A stretch of DNA of 33,904 nucleotides from Acetobacteraceae bacterium (GTDB lineage Bacteria; Pseudomonadota; Alphaproteobacteria; Acetobacterales; Acetobacteraceae), in the NCBI GenBank assembly GCA_019241425.1, contig JAFAXA010000197.1, forward strand, positions 1 through 33,904, written 5' to 3'. The first letter of the stretch is position 1. The number at the start of each line of letters is the position of its first letter. The notes below the pieces were generated by a model. The model was not told the origin of the DNA, ran no database searches, and saw only the letters and a program-made list of their open reading frames with translations. The position numbers were made by a program, and so were the translations under genes. Below are positions 1 through 8,245 of this stretch, in pieces.

Positions 1-377
1 GCGATCCGGGCAACAGCCAGTGGCAGCGCGATCTCTCGGTGAGCCACGAGAGGATCGGCGACGTGCGGTTGGGGAAGGGCGATGTTGCGGGTGCGCTCGC
101 CCCCTGTGAGGCAAGCCTTGCCATCCGTTCCCAGCTTGCCGAGCGCGATCCGGGCAACGGCCAGTGGCAGCACGATCTCTCAGTCAGCTACGCGAAGATC
201 GGGGAAGCGCTGAGCAGACAGGGCAACAACGAAAGAGCGGTTGCCGCCTATGAGGCTGGCCGCGCCATCAGCCAAGGGCTTTCCGAGCGCGACCCGAGCA
301 ATGCGCCCTGGCGCGCTGACGCAACCTGGTTCCAGGAAAGATTGCGCGCTCTGCAGTTGAGCGGCAAGGTCCCCTGA
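1..377 (+). CDS. TPR-repeat protein, 3' end only (5' end outside window)
   Basis: The open frame runs from the left edge (codons in phase with base 3), so the GTG at 39 in the ORF track is internal and the gene starts before the window. The protein is made of 48-residue units of the form ERDPGN-x-QWQ-x-DLSVS...IGD/E...G...A...YEA...AI...LA. The unit at the window start recurs 144 bases later with nearly identical DNA. A third, diverged half-unit (ERDPSNAPWRAD) leads into the C-terminus. This is the long-period TPR/kinesin-light-chain-like repeat seen in alphaproteobacterial signalling and scaffold proteins, usually behind an N-terminal enzyme or receptor domain that cannot be seen here. The role is therefore presumably protein-protein contact; the full function is unknown. 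It converges on the glycosyltransferase gene 43 bases away. Confidence 0.8.
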   Translation, partial: DPGNSQWQRDLSVSHERIGDVRLGKGDVAGALAPCEASLAIRSQLAERDPGNGQWQHDLSVSYAKIGEALSRQGNNERAVAAYEAGRAISQGLSERDPSNAPWRADATWFQERLRALQLSGKVP

Positions 378-395
378 GGCGATTCCGGCTCGTCA

Positions 396-415
396 GGGTT
401 CCGGGACGCGAACCC
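396..415. terminator. weak hairpin between convergent genes
   Basis: GGGTTC and GAACCC form a 6-bp perfect stem around an 8-base loop, in the 43-base gap between the TPR gene and the glycosyltransferase gene. There is no T-run on either side, so a factor-independent terminator is only a possibility. Confidence 0.25.
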
Positions 416-420
416 GCCCC

Positions 421-1473
421 CTAACCGATGGCCCGGAGCGGCGCGCGGCGTGCGGCGCCGATCCGGGCGTAGAGATCGACATAATCGTCCGCCATGCGGG
501 CGGCGGTGAAGCGCGCGTCGAACCGGGCGCGGACACGCGCGCGCGGCAGCCGGTGCAAGCGCTCCACCGCGGCGACCGCCCCGGTTTCGTCCTCCACGAT
601 ATAACCCGACACGCCGTCGTCGATCACCTCGGGCACCGAGCCCCGGTTATAGGCGATCACCGGCGTGCCACACGCCATCGCCTCGATCATCACCAAGCCG
701 AACGGCTCCGGCCAGTCGATCGGCAGCAACAGCGCGTGCGCGCCGCTGAGGAAGTCGGCCTTCTGGTCGTCGTTGATCTCGCCGACCAACTCGACCCCCG
801 GCTCCTTCAGCAGCGGGCGGATCACCTCGTCGAAATACGCCTGATCCACCCGGTCGACCTTGGCCGCCATCTTCAGCGGGATGCCGGCGCGGCCGGCGAT
901 GCGGATGGCGCGGTCGGGCCGCTTCTCGGGGCAAATGCGTCCGAGAAAGGCGAGGTAGGACGGCGTCACCGGCTGTGGGGTCAGCAGCTCGGCCGGCAGG
1001 CCGTGCAGCACGGTGCCGACGAACCGCGCCTGCGGCAGCGGGCGGCGCTGGCTGTCGGAGATCGACACCACCGGAACATGCGGGAAGCGGTCGAACACCG
1101 GTTGCAGTTCAGGGAGGTCGAGCCGCCCATGCAGCGTTGTCACAAACGGGGTGCGCTGGCGGGTGAACAGCGGGAACGACCAATAGTCCAGATGAAAGTG
1201 CAACACGTCGAATTGATCGGCCATCTCCCGCACGGTTTCGAGCAGGAGGAAATGCGGCGCCACCGTATCGCGGATGCCGGCGTCGAGCCGCAGTGCCTTC
1301 GGCCACACGGCATGAAGGTGGGCGGAGGTTTTCGAGTCGCCGCTGGCGAATAAGGTGACGTCGTGGCCGAGCGCGACAAGCTCCTCAGTTAAAAAGGAAA
1401 CCACCCGCTCGGTGCCGCCATAGAGCTTGGGCGGAACGGCCTCGTAGAGCGGGGCGATTTGGGCGATGCGCAT
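421..1473 (-). CDS. Glycosyltransferase family 4 (GT-B fold)
   Basis: This 350-residue protein has the N-terminal signature of GT4 enzymes: MRIAQIAPLYE, then a GGTERVV loop for the donor/acceptor cleft and a DVTLFASGDS strand. The C-terminal half carries LGRICPEKRPDRAI and the EX7E element EPFGLVMIE, followed by ACGTPVIA and GSVPEVI, which bind the nucleotide-sugar. It should be a cytoplasmic retaining glycosyltransferase; the sugar and acceptor cannot be read from the sequence. The length is normal for the family and the ATG start sits directly before the conserved first strand. It is transcribed alone, divergently from the ABC exporter, with a 9-bp inverted repeat just upstream of its start codon. 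The long plus-strand ORF 553-1353 is its antisense shadow. Confidence 0.88.
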   Translation of the reverse strand: MRIAQIAPLYEAVPPKLYGGTERVVSFLTEELVALGHDVTLFASGDSKTSAHLHAVWPKALRLDAGIRDTVAPHFLLLETVREMADQFDVLHFHLDYWSFPLFTRQRTPFVTTLHGRLDLPELQPVFDRFPHVPVVSISDSQRRPLPQARFVGTVLHGLPAELLTPQPVTPSYLAFLGRICPEKRPDRAIRIAGRAGIPLKMAAKVDRVDQAYFDEVIRPLLKEPGVELVGEINDDQKADFLSGAHALLLPIDWPEPFGLVMIEAMACGTPVIAYNRGSVPEVIDDGVSGYIVEDETGAVAAVERLHRLPRARVRARFDARFTAARMADDYVDLYARIGAARRAPLRAIG

Positions 1474-1480
1474 AAAAATC

Positions 1481-1521
1481 TCTCGCGTTCTGGTGATGTC
1501 TAATCATGGTGCAACGCGAGA
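1481..1521. promoter_or_regulatory. Perfect 9-bp inverted repeat in divergent intergenic region
   Basis: TCTCGCGTT and AACGCGAGA are exact reverse complements separated by 23 bases. They lie in the roughly 165-base region between the divergent glycosyltransferase and ABC exporter genes. The left arm begins 8 bases upstream of the glycosyltransferase start, so it could be an operator or a 5'-leader hairpin. No regulator gene is adjacent. Confidence 0.4.
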
Positions 1522-1640
1522 AAGAGGGCGAAAAAGCGGCAACGTCTGCCTCAGTGTCGCGATCATCCAGAGGTTCTATCGGAGGGTGGCGGGGGAGAAC
1601 CGCCAAAAACCAATGCTCTAGCCGGTCGGGGGCACGCCGT

Positions 1641-3449
1641 ATGCCGATTTCAAAAGATTCGAGTTTAGAACTGGTCAGCCTGTCGCAACGCCCGCTCGCC
1701 TTCGTGTTGCGCTATGTTCGCCTGCACAAGGTAGGCTGCGCCGTCATCCTGGGCGGAGTAACGGCCGGTGTGGGTTGCGCCATCGGCTCGCAATACGCCG
1801 TCAAGCACCTCGTGGACATCCTTTCCGCTGGGCCGGGCGGCCCAATCTGGGCGGCGTTCGCGATCCTGGCGGGCTTGATCGCGGCCGATAACCTGATGTG
1901 GCGGGTCGCCGGTTGGCAGGCGACGCACACTTTCGTCGCGATGACCGGCGATCTGCGGCGTGACCTGTTCGGCCACATGACCGGCCATGCCCCGTCCTAT
2001 TTCGCGGATCGTTCGCCTGGAACGCTTGCCGGCCGCATTTCCTCGACCTCCAACGCCATCTACACCGTGCTGAGCACGCTATCCTGGAACGTGCTGCCGC
2101 CTTGCGCCGCCATCGTCGGCTCGATCGCGGTGCTCGCCTCCGTGAGCCCGATGATGGCGCTGGTGCTGGTCTCGGTCGCGGCCGTGCTCGGCTTCACCAT
2201 CCTGCGGCTCGCCGCCGCCGGCCGCCGTTTGCACCACGCCTATGCGGCGGGCGCGGCGTCCGTCGACGGCGAACTGGTCGACGTCATCAACAACATGCCG
2301 CTCGTGCGGGCATTCGGCGCCACGCTTCGTGAGCGCAACCGGTTCGCCGGAAGCGTGCAGCGGGAAATGACCGCCCGTGGCCAAAGCCTGCGCTATCTCG
2401 AGAAGCTGCGCCTGTTTCACGCCTTCTCCACGGCGCTGCTGAGCGCGGGCCTGCTCGCCTGGGCGATCCATTTGTGGCAAGGCGGGCAAGCCAGCACCGG
2501 CGACGTCGTGCTCGTCACCACGATGGGCTTCACCATTCTGCATGGCACGCGCGACCTGGCCGTCGCCTTGGTTGACTCGATCCAGCACATGGCGAGGCTG
2601 TCGGAAGCGGTGTCGACGCTGCTGGTGCCACACGACCTGCGCGACTCCGAAAAGGCGCAGGTGCTGCGCGGCGCGCGCGGCGCGGTGGAATTCGCGGGCG
2701 TCGATTTCGCCTATCCTGGCGCGACGTCGGTGCTGCGCGATTTCCGGGTCCGCATAGAACCCGGCGAGCGCGTCGGTCTGGTCGGCCGCTCGGGGTCCGG
2801 CAAATCCACGGTCCTCTCGCTATTGCAGCGGTTCCGGGACGTGACGGGCGGCGCGGTGCTGATCGACGGCAAGAACATCGCGGAGTTGACTCAGGAAAGC
2901 CTGAGCAGCGCGATTTCGGTGGTGCCGCAAGAAGTGATGCTGTTCCATCGTTCGGTGCTCGAGAACATCCGCTACGGCAAGCCGGACGCGACCGACGAGG
3001 AGGTGTTTGCCGCTGCGGCAGCAGCCGGGTGCGACTTCATCGAGGGGCTCTCGGAGGGTTTCGAGACGATCGTCGGCGACCGTGGCGTGAAGCTTTCGGG
3101 CGGTCAGCGTCAGCGCCTCGCGATCGCCCGCGCCTTCCTGCGCGACGCTCCGATCCTCCTGCTCGACGAAGCGACGAGCGCGCTCGACACCGAGTCCGAG
3201 CAGGCGGTGCAGCGGGCTTTGGACCGGCTGATGACCGGTCGCACGGTGATCGCGGTCGCCCATCGCCTCTCCACACTGCACAATTTCGACCGCATCCTGG
3301 TGATGCAATCCGGCCAGATCCTGCAGGACGGCGCGCCACGGGTCATCGAGAACACGCCCGGCCCGTATCGCGACCTGATCCGGCGGCAGGGCTTGCAGGT
3401 CATCGAGCGGGTGCCTGCCGAGGCGGAGGAGACCGCGAAGGCCGCCTGA
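1641..3449 (+). CDS. ABC exporter half-transporter (MsbA/multidrug-type, fused TMD-NBD)
   Basis: This is a 602-residue type-1 ABC exporter. An N-terminal six-helix membrane domain (about residues 20-310) contains the YFADRSPGTLAGRISS coupling region. A complete nucleotide-binding domain follows: Walker A GRSGSGKST (about 382-390), Q-loop VVPQEVMLF, signature LSGGQRQR (about 485), Walker B ILLLDEATSALD (about 503-514) and H-loop VAHRLST. It should act as a homodimer in the inner membrane, exporting a lipid, glycolipid or drug; the substrate is not readable. The track's start at 1506 adds 45 low-complexity residues. I chose the ATG at 1641 (MPISKDSS) because conserved sequence begins soon after it. 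It is divergent from the GT4 gene, so a shared glycolipid role is possible but unproven. A strong terminator follows. Confidence 0.88.
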   Translation: MPISKDSSLELVSLSQRPLAFVLRYVRLHKVGCAVILGGVTAGVGCAIGSQYAVKHLVDILSAGPGGPIWAAFAILAGLIAADNLMWRVAGWQATHTFVAMTGDLRRDLFGHMTGHAPSYFADRSPGTLAGRISSTSNAIYTVLSTLSWNVLPPCAAIVGSIAVLASVSPMMALVLVSVAAVLGFTILRLAAAGRRLHHAYAAGAASVDGELVDVINNMPLVRAFGATLRERNRFAGSVQREMTARGQSLRYLEKLRLFHAFSTALLSAGLLAWAIHLWQGGQASTGDVVLVTTMGFTILHGTRDLAVALVDSIQHMARLSEAVSTLLVPHDLRDSEKAQVLRGARGAVEFAGVDFAYPGATSVLRDFRVRIEPGERVGLVGRSGSGKSTVLSLLQRFRDVTGGAVLIDGKNIAELTQESLSSAISVVPQEVMLFHRSVLENIRYGKPDATDEEVFAAAAAAGCDFIEGLSEGFETIVGDRGVKLSGGQRQRLAIARAFLRDAPILLLDEATSALDTESEQAVQRALDRLMTGRTVIAVAHRLSTLHNFDRILVMQSGQILQDGAPRVIENTPGPYRDLIRRQGLQVIERVPAEAEETAKAA

Positions 3450-3472
3450 CCGGACCGCTTATGCAGAAACGG

Positions 3473-3503
3473 AGCCGCCCCTGTCCGGGGCGGCTTTCGT
3501 TTG
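3473..3503. terminator. Intrinsic terminator after ABC exporter, possibly bidirectional
   Basis: AGCCGCCCC and GGGGCGGCT make a perfect 9-bp GC-rich stem with a 5-base loop, followed on the plus strand by TTCGTTTG. It lies 23 bases past the exporter stop and between convergent transcription units. It may also end the RND operon arriving on the minus strand. Confidence 0.8.
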
Positions 3504-3553
3504 TTCGCGATCCTTCTGCGGCGCGTGTGCGGGGTGGCGGCGTGCAACGCGGC

Positions 3554-4885
3554 TCAGCGGCTCGCGGTCTGCGCGCCGCCGTTCGGTTGATCGGGCGGCG
3601 GGGCGGCGGTGCGGACCTTGCTGCCGTCCGGCAACCCGGCCGGAACGCTCAGAACCAGCGTTTCGCCTCCGTCCAACCCATCACGCAATTCAGCCGTCGT
3701 TCCGAAGTCGCGGTAAATCGAAACCCTCTTGAAATGGACCGCGCTGCCGGGGTCGACCGTTGCGACCTGCAGGCCGCTGGCGTTGAACACCAGCGCTTCA
3801 TCCGGGACGATGACGCCCGGCCTTTGGCGCGGAACCGCGAAGCTCACATTGACGAACAGACCAGGCCGCAGCTTGCCGTCCGGGTTCGGCACGTCGACTT
3901 CCGTCAGCATCGAGCGGGAGGCGGCCTGCAGGGCGACGGAGGTGCGGGCGACCTTGCCGGTGAACACCTGGCCGGGCAGCTCCGGAACCGTGATCTTCGC
4001 TTCCAAACCGTCCGTGATGCCGATCGCGCTGCTTTGGGGGACATACACCGCGATCCGCAGAATGGTGTCGCGGGCGATGCTGAGCATCGGCGTGCCGCTG
4101 CTGCTGTCGGACGTGAGCAGGTCGCCGCGATCGACGTTGCGGGCGGTGACCACGCCGTCGAACGGCGCCGTCACGCGCTCGAAGGCGGTCAGCGCCACCA
4201 GCCTATCCACGGTCGCCTGCTGCGCCTTCAGATTGGCGACGGACACCGCAACCCCGGCTTGTGCATTGGCGACTCCCGCCGTCTGCACCGAAAAGTTCGC
4301 GGTCGCATTGTCGGCGTTCTGCTTGGTTTCCCAGCCTTGGCTTGCGAGCGTCGTCTGGCGGTATTTGGTGACATCGGCGAGCTTGGTGTTGGCTTTGGCG
4401 GATTCGACCATCGCCTCGGCTTGGGCGACCGCCGCCTGGTTTTGCCCGAGCGTTGCTTGCGCCTGGGCCAATTGCTGGTCGAGATCGGGCGCTTCGATCC
4501 GGATCAGCAGATCACCCGCCTTCACGCGGCTGCCGATATCGACCCGGCGTTCCGCGACGTAGCCGGTCGCGCGAGCGAAGATATTGGCGTTGTCAAATGC
4601 CTCTGTTTGTCCGGGCAGCACCAACTCGACCGGCGAGTCGACCCGCTGCGCCGTTGCCGTGCGCACCTGCGGCACGAACTGTTCCTCTTGCCGCTGGGTC
4701 GCGCGCGAAGCGGCATAGGTCCGCCAATGCAGCCAGGCCCCGACGCCCAGCAGCAGGATGAGCAAGGTCAGCACGAGCAGCCCGACGCGCCGGCGCGGCG
4801 GCGCCGGCTGTTCGGCGCCACCGTGGCCGCGGCCGGCATCCCGAGGCAGCCGGGCCGGGACCGCCTCGTTTTCGCTCATGCTCAT
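3554..4885 (-). CDS. RND efflux periplasmic adaptor (membrane fusion protein, HlyD/AcrA family)
   Basis: This 443-residue protein starts MSMSENEAV and has one N-terminal membrane anchor (LLVLTLLILLLGVGAWL, about residues 37-53). A barrel-sandwich/lipoyl half-motif follows (ARATGYVAERRVDIGSRVKAGDLL), then an Ala/Gln-rich coiled-coil hairpin (AQAQATLGQNQAAVAQAEA), the return half-motif VTAPFDGVVTARNVDRGDLL, and beta-barrel and membrane-proximal domains. It would join the RND permease to an outer-membrane channel across the periplasm. Its ATG overlaps the permease TGA as ATGA, so translation is coupled. The 722-residue ORF in the track is wrong at its N-terminus, because those extra residues are an out-of-frame read of the permease gene. 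Adaptors usually precede their permease; here the order is reversed. Confidence 0.9.
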   Translation of the reverse strand: MSMSENEAVPARLPRDAGRGHGGAEQPAPPRRRVGLLVLTLLILLLGVGAWLHWRTYAASRATQRQEEQFVPQVRTATAQRVDSPVELVLPGQTEAFDNANIFARATGYVAERRVDIGSRVKAGDLLIRIEAPDLDQQLAQAQATLGQNQAAVAQAEAMVESAKANTKLADVTKYRQTTLASQGWETKQNADNATANFSVQTAGVANAQAGVAVSVANLKAQQATVDRLVALTAFERVTAPFDGVVTARNVDRGDLLTSDSSSGTPMLSIARDTILRIAVYVPQSSAIGITDGLEAKITVPELPGQVFTGKVARTSVALQAASRSMLTEVDVPNPDGKLRPGLFVNVSFAVPRQRPGVIVPDEALVFNASGLQVATVDPGSAVHFKRVSIYRDFGTTAELRDGLDGGETLVLSVPAGLPDGSKVRTAAPPPDQPNGGAQTASR

Positions 4886-7800
4886 ATGTAGTCTTTCAAG
4901 GGCTCGACCTTCCCACCCCGCAGCATCGTATACAGAAACGGCACGAAAAGCAGGGTCGAGCAGGTTCCGAAGGTAATGCCGCCGAGCACCGCGCGCGCGA
5001 GCGCCGCATTCTGCTCGCTGCCCTCGCCGATGCCGACCGCCATCGGCAGCAAGCCGACGAACATCGCGCCGGCGGTCATCAGCACCGGTCGCAGCCGGGT
5101 GCGGCCGGCCATGAGCGCCGCTTCGGCGGCGTCGCATCCCGTTTGTTCCCGGTGCTCGCGCGCGAACGTCACCAGCAGGATGGAGTTCGCGGAGGCGACC
5201 CCGATGCTCATGATCGCGCCCATGAGCGACGGAATCGAGAAGCTGGTCTGGGTCAGGAACAAGCTTCCGACGATGCCGCAGAAGGCAATGGGCAAGGCCG
5301 CGAGCACCACGAACGGGTCGCCCCAGTTCTGGAAGTTCACCGCCATCAGCAGATAAACGGCGACAACCGCCACGCCGAGGCCGATCCCGATGTGAAAGAA
5401 CGCCTGGTCCTTGCTTTGGATTTGCCCGCGCACGGAGACCTTGTCGGGCGCTTCCAACCCTTTCTGCTGCTCGTCGACGATGCGCTGGATCGCGGCTTCG
5501 GCGCCGCCGAGATCGCGGTCCTGCACGGCCGCGTAGATGTCGTAGGTCGGCTGGGTGTTGATATGCGTGCCGACGGTTTGCTCGCTTCGGCGTTCCAAAG
5601 TCGCGACATTCGCGAGCAGCTGCATCGGCGAAACGGACGGCGCCGACGAGGCGGTAACCAGCAGCGGCGTGTTGGTCAGCGCCGTCATCGTGTCGTTGCG
5701 ATATTCCGGCGTTTGCACCCAAACCTGATACGGAATCCCGGTCTGCGGGTCCGACCAGAAATTCGGGCTGACCTGGAAGCTGCCGCTCAGCGACACGTTC
5801 ATGCTGTTTGCGATCTGCTGTTCGGTGAGGCCGAGTTCGGCGGCGCGCTGGCGATCGACCTTCACAAAGAATTCCGGGGCGTCGATAATCTGCTGGATGT
5901 GGACGTCGACCAGCCCGCGCACGAGACGCATCTTGTCGGCGATCGCCTCCGCCACCTGCAAGTCCTTGGCGGCGTGGCGGCCGCTCACCTGTACGTCGAT
6001 CTGCGACGGCACCCCGAAATCGAGGATTTGCGTAATCATGTCGGCGGGCTCGAAATAGAATACCGCGCTCGGGAAGCGCTCCCGCAGCCGTTGCCGCAAT
6101 TGCTTCTGGTAGAGCGCGGTCGAGCCGTGGCCGGGGTTCAAGGTCACCAGAACCTGGCCGTCATAATACGCGACGAAGGTGCCGTTCCCGAAGGCGAAAT
6201 TGTAGTTGGACGCCGGCAGCCCGATATTGTCGATGATTGTGCCGAGGTCGTCGTGCGGGACGACCTGGCGCACCGTGTCCTCGACGCCCGCGAACAGCTT
6301 TTCCGCTTCCTCGATGCGCGTCCCGGGATGCGCGCGCACATGCAGCGTCATCTGCCCGGCATCCACTTCCGGGAAGTAGTCGGTGCCGATGAAGGTGAAC
6401 AGCACCGCGGCGCAGGCGATCAAGGCGCCCACGGTGCCAAGCGTGGTCCAGCGGTGCCCCAACACCGCATGGAGCAAGCCGACATAGGCTTGCTGGAAGC
6501 GGGCGAAGCCACGCTCGAATCCGGCATGGATGCGGCCGAACCAGCCGAAGATCCGGCCGCGAATGCCCTTCTTCGGCGCTCCCTCCGTTTTCGGCTGCTG
6601 CCGTTGCTCGTGCTCGCGCTGCACCAGCACGTCGATCAGGATCGGGACCAGGGTGCGCGACAGCAAATACGAGGCGAGCATGGCGAACACCACCGCCAGC
6701 GCCTGCGGCGTGAACAGGAATTTTGGCGCGTCCGTCAGGAACAGCACGGAGACGAAGGCGCAGCAGATCGACAAGGTCGAGATCAGGGCTGGCTTGGCGA
6801 TGCCGGCGGCACCGTGCACGACCGCCTTGCGGAACTCCTCGCCTTCTTCCATCAGCCGGTAGGTGTTTTCGATCGCGACCGTCGCGTCGTCGACGAGAAT
6901 TCCGACCGCGAGCGCCATCCCGCCCAGCGTCATGATGTTGACGGTGTTGCCGAGCACGGCGAGCACGGCGAGCGATGTCAGGATCGACAGCGGGATGGAG
7001 GTCAGCACGATCAGCGTCGAGCGCCACGACCCGAGAAACAACAGGATCATCAATCCGGTCAGCCCGGCGGCGATGGCGCCTTCGCGGAATACGTCGGCGA
7101 TTGCGCCGGACACGAACACCGATTGGTCGAATAACGGCGTGATCTTCATGTCCTTCGGCGCGGCCGCCCGGATGCCGGGCAACAGCGACTTGACGGTGTT
7201 CACGACCGAAAGCGTGGATGCGGCGCCATTCTTCAGGATGGTCAGCAGCACGGCCCGGCCGCCATCCTGACGCACGATGTTCTGCTGCGGCGGGCCGCCG
7301 TCCCGCACATAGGCGACGTCCCGCAGCAGGATCGGCGAGCCGTTCACCAGCTTCACCGGGATTTCGTTCAATGTCGAAATGGCTTCCGGCGTCGAGTTCA
7401 GCCGGACGACGTATTGCTGCGTGCCGAGCTTGGCGAGGCCGGAGGGCACGGTCACGTTTTGCGCCGTCATCGCGGCCGTGATGTCGGCCGGGGTGAGCCC
7501 GAAGGCCTGGAGCGCATGCAGATCGAGATCGACCATGATCTGCCGCGGCTGCCCGCCATAGGGGGAGGGCAGCGTGGATCCGGGAACCGTCGTCAAGGTT
7601 TGCCGGATGCGGTACTGCCCGTAATCGAAAAGCTGCCGTTCATTCTCCTGGGTGGAGGAGAGCGCGAGCTGGATGACCGGAACGGACGAGGCCGAGAACC
7701 GCATCACGACCGGTGGCTGGATACCCGGGGGCAGTACGGCGCGGATCGAGTTTGTGGAGGCCGTTACTTGGGCGAGTGCGAGATCGATGCTGACATCCGG

Positions 7801-8091
7801 CTGAAAATAGATCCGGGTGATGGTCACGCCCTGGAGGGTCGTGCTTTCCATGTTCCGGATGCCGTTGACATTGTTGCTGAGCGAGAACTCCGTATAGGTG
7901 GTGACGCGCCTTTCCATCTCCGGCGTGTCGAGGCCGGTATAGGTCCAGACGATGGTGACAACCGGAATGTCGACGCTCGGGAGAACGTCCTTCGGCATGA
8001 CGATGTAGGCGCCGACCCCGGCGAGCAGGATCAAAACCGACATCACGTAAAACGTGATCCGGAATTTCAGGGCATATTTGACCAGCCACAT
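4882..8091 (-). CDS. RND multidrug efflux permease (HAE1/AcrB-type)
   Basis: This is a roughly 1069-residue inner-membrane proton antiporter. It begins with TM1 after MWLVKYALKF, then a large periplasmic porter loop (PSVDIPVVTIVWTYTGLD). The TM4 proton-relay pair lies in LAVGILVDDATVAIEN, giving Asp401/Asp402 in this numbering, equivalent to AcrB D407/D408. The second half repeats the fold and ends with FGTCSTLLFVPFLYTML. Length and the paired acidic residues fit the hydrophobe/amphiphile efflux subfamily rather than metal-exporting CzcA. I chose ATG 8091 over the TTG at 8121 in the track because MWLVKYALKF is the conserved N-terminus. It is the first gene of a two-gene operon with the adaptor. 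No outer-membrane factor or regulator is adjacent, so TolC-like partners must be elsewhere. Substrate unknown. Confidence 0.92.
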   Translation of the reverse strand: MWLVKYALKFRITFYVMSVLILLAGVGAYIVMPKDVLPSVDIPVVTIVWTYTGLDTPEMERRVTTYTEFSLSNNVNGIRNMESTTLQGVTITRIYFQPDVSIDLALAQVTASTNSIRAVLPPGIQPPVVMRFSASSVPVIQLALSSTQENERQLFDYGQYRIRQTLTTVPGSTLPSPYGGQPRQIMVDLDLHALQAFGLTPADITAAMTAQNVTVPSGLAKLGTQQYVVRLNSTPEAISTLNEIPVKLVNGSPILLRDVAYVRDGGPPQQNIVRQDGGRAVLLTILKNGAASTLSVVNTVKSLLPGIRAAAPKDMKITPLFDQSVFVSGAIADVFREGAIAAGLTGLMILLFLGSWRSTLIVLTSIPLSILTSLAVLAVLGNTVNIMTLGGMALAVGILVDDATVAIENTYRLMEEGEEFRKAVVHGAAGIAKPALISTLSICCAFVSVLFLTDAPKFLFTPQALAVVFAMLASYLLSRTLVPILIDVLVQREHEQRQQPKTEGAPKKGIRGRIFGWFGRIHAGFERGFARFQQAYVGLLHAVLGHRWTTLGTVGALIACAAVLFTFIGTDYFPEVDAGQMTLHVRAHPGTRIEEAEKLFAGVEDTVRQVVPHDDLGTIIDNIGLPASNYNFAFGNGTFVAYYDGQVLVTLNPGHGSTALYQKQLRQRLRERFPSAVFYFEPADMITQILDFGVPSQIDVQVSGRHAAKDLQVAEAIADKMRLVRGLVDVHIQQIIDAPEFFVKVDRQRAAELGLTEQQIANSMNVSLSGSFQVSPNFWSDPQTGIPYQVWVQTPEYRNDTMTALTNTPLLVTASSAPSVSPMQLLANVATLERRSEQTVGTHINTQPTYDIYAAVQDRDLGGAEAAIQRIVDEQQKGLEAPDKVSVRGQIQSKDQAFFHIGIGLGVAVVAVYLLMAVNFQNWGDPFVVLAALPIAFCGIVGSLFLTQTSFSIPSLMGAIMSIGVASANSILLVTFAREHREQTGCDAAEAALMAGRTRLRPVLMTAGAMFVGLLPMAVGIGEGSEQNAALARAVLGGITFGTCSTLLFVPFLYTMLRGGKVEPLKDYI

Positions 8092-8245
8092 GGAAGTAAG
8101 CTGGGCAGGTGGGGGCAACAAGCAAGAGCCGTCGCGGCGGTGCCCCGTCCGGCGGGGTTCGGCGCCGAAGGAGAGAGCCGAGTCTTGACCGATATGTGTT
8201 CGCGAACTCCGGCAGCCTCGCCGTGATTGCGGCCGGAGACGACGG

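Noticed and set aside
553-1353. 266-residue plus-strand ORF
   Set aside because: It is antisense to the GT4 glycosyltransferase, whose motifs are complete on the minus strand.
3029-4891. 620-residue plus-strand ORF
   Set aside because: It lies antisense to the RND adaptor and overlaps the end of the ABC exporter. The residue mix (Arg, Gly, His, Asp rich, no domains) is typical of a GC-rich shadow frame.
5143-7134. 663-residue plus-strand ORF
   Set aside because: It is fully antisense to the RND permease, has no recognisable motif, and is explained by codon bias of the real gene.
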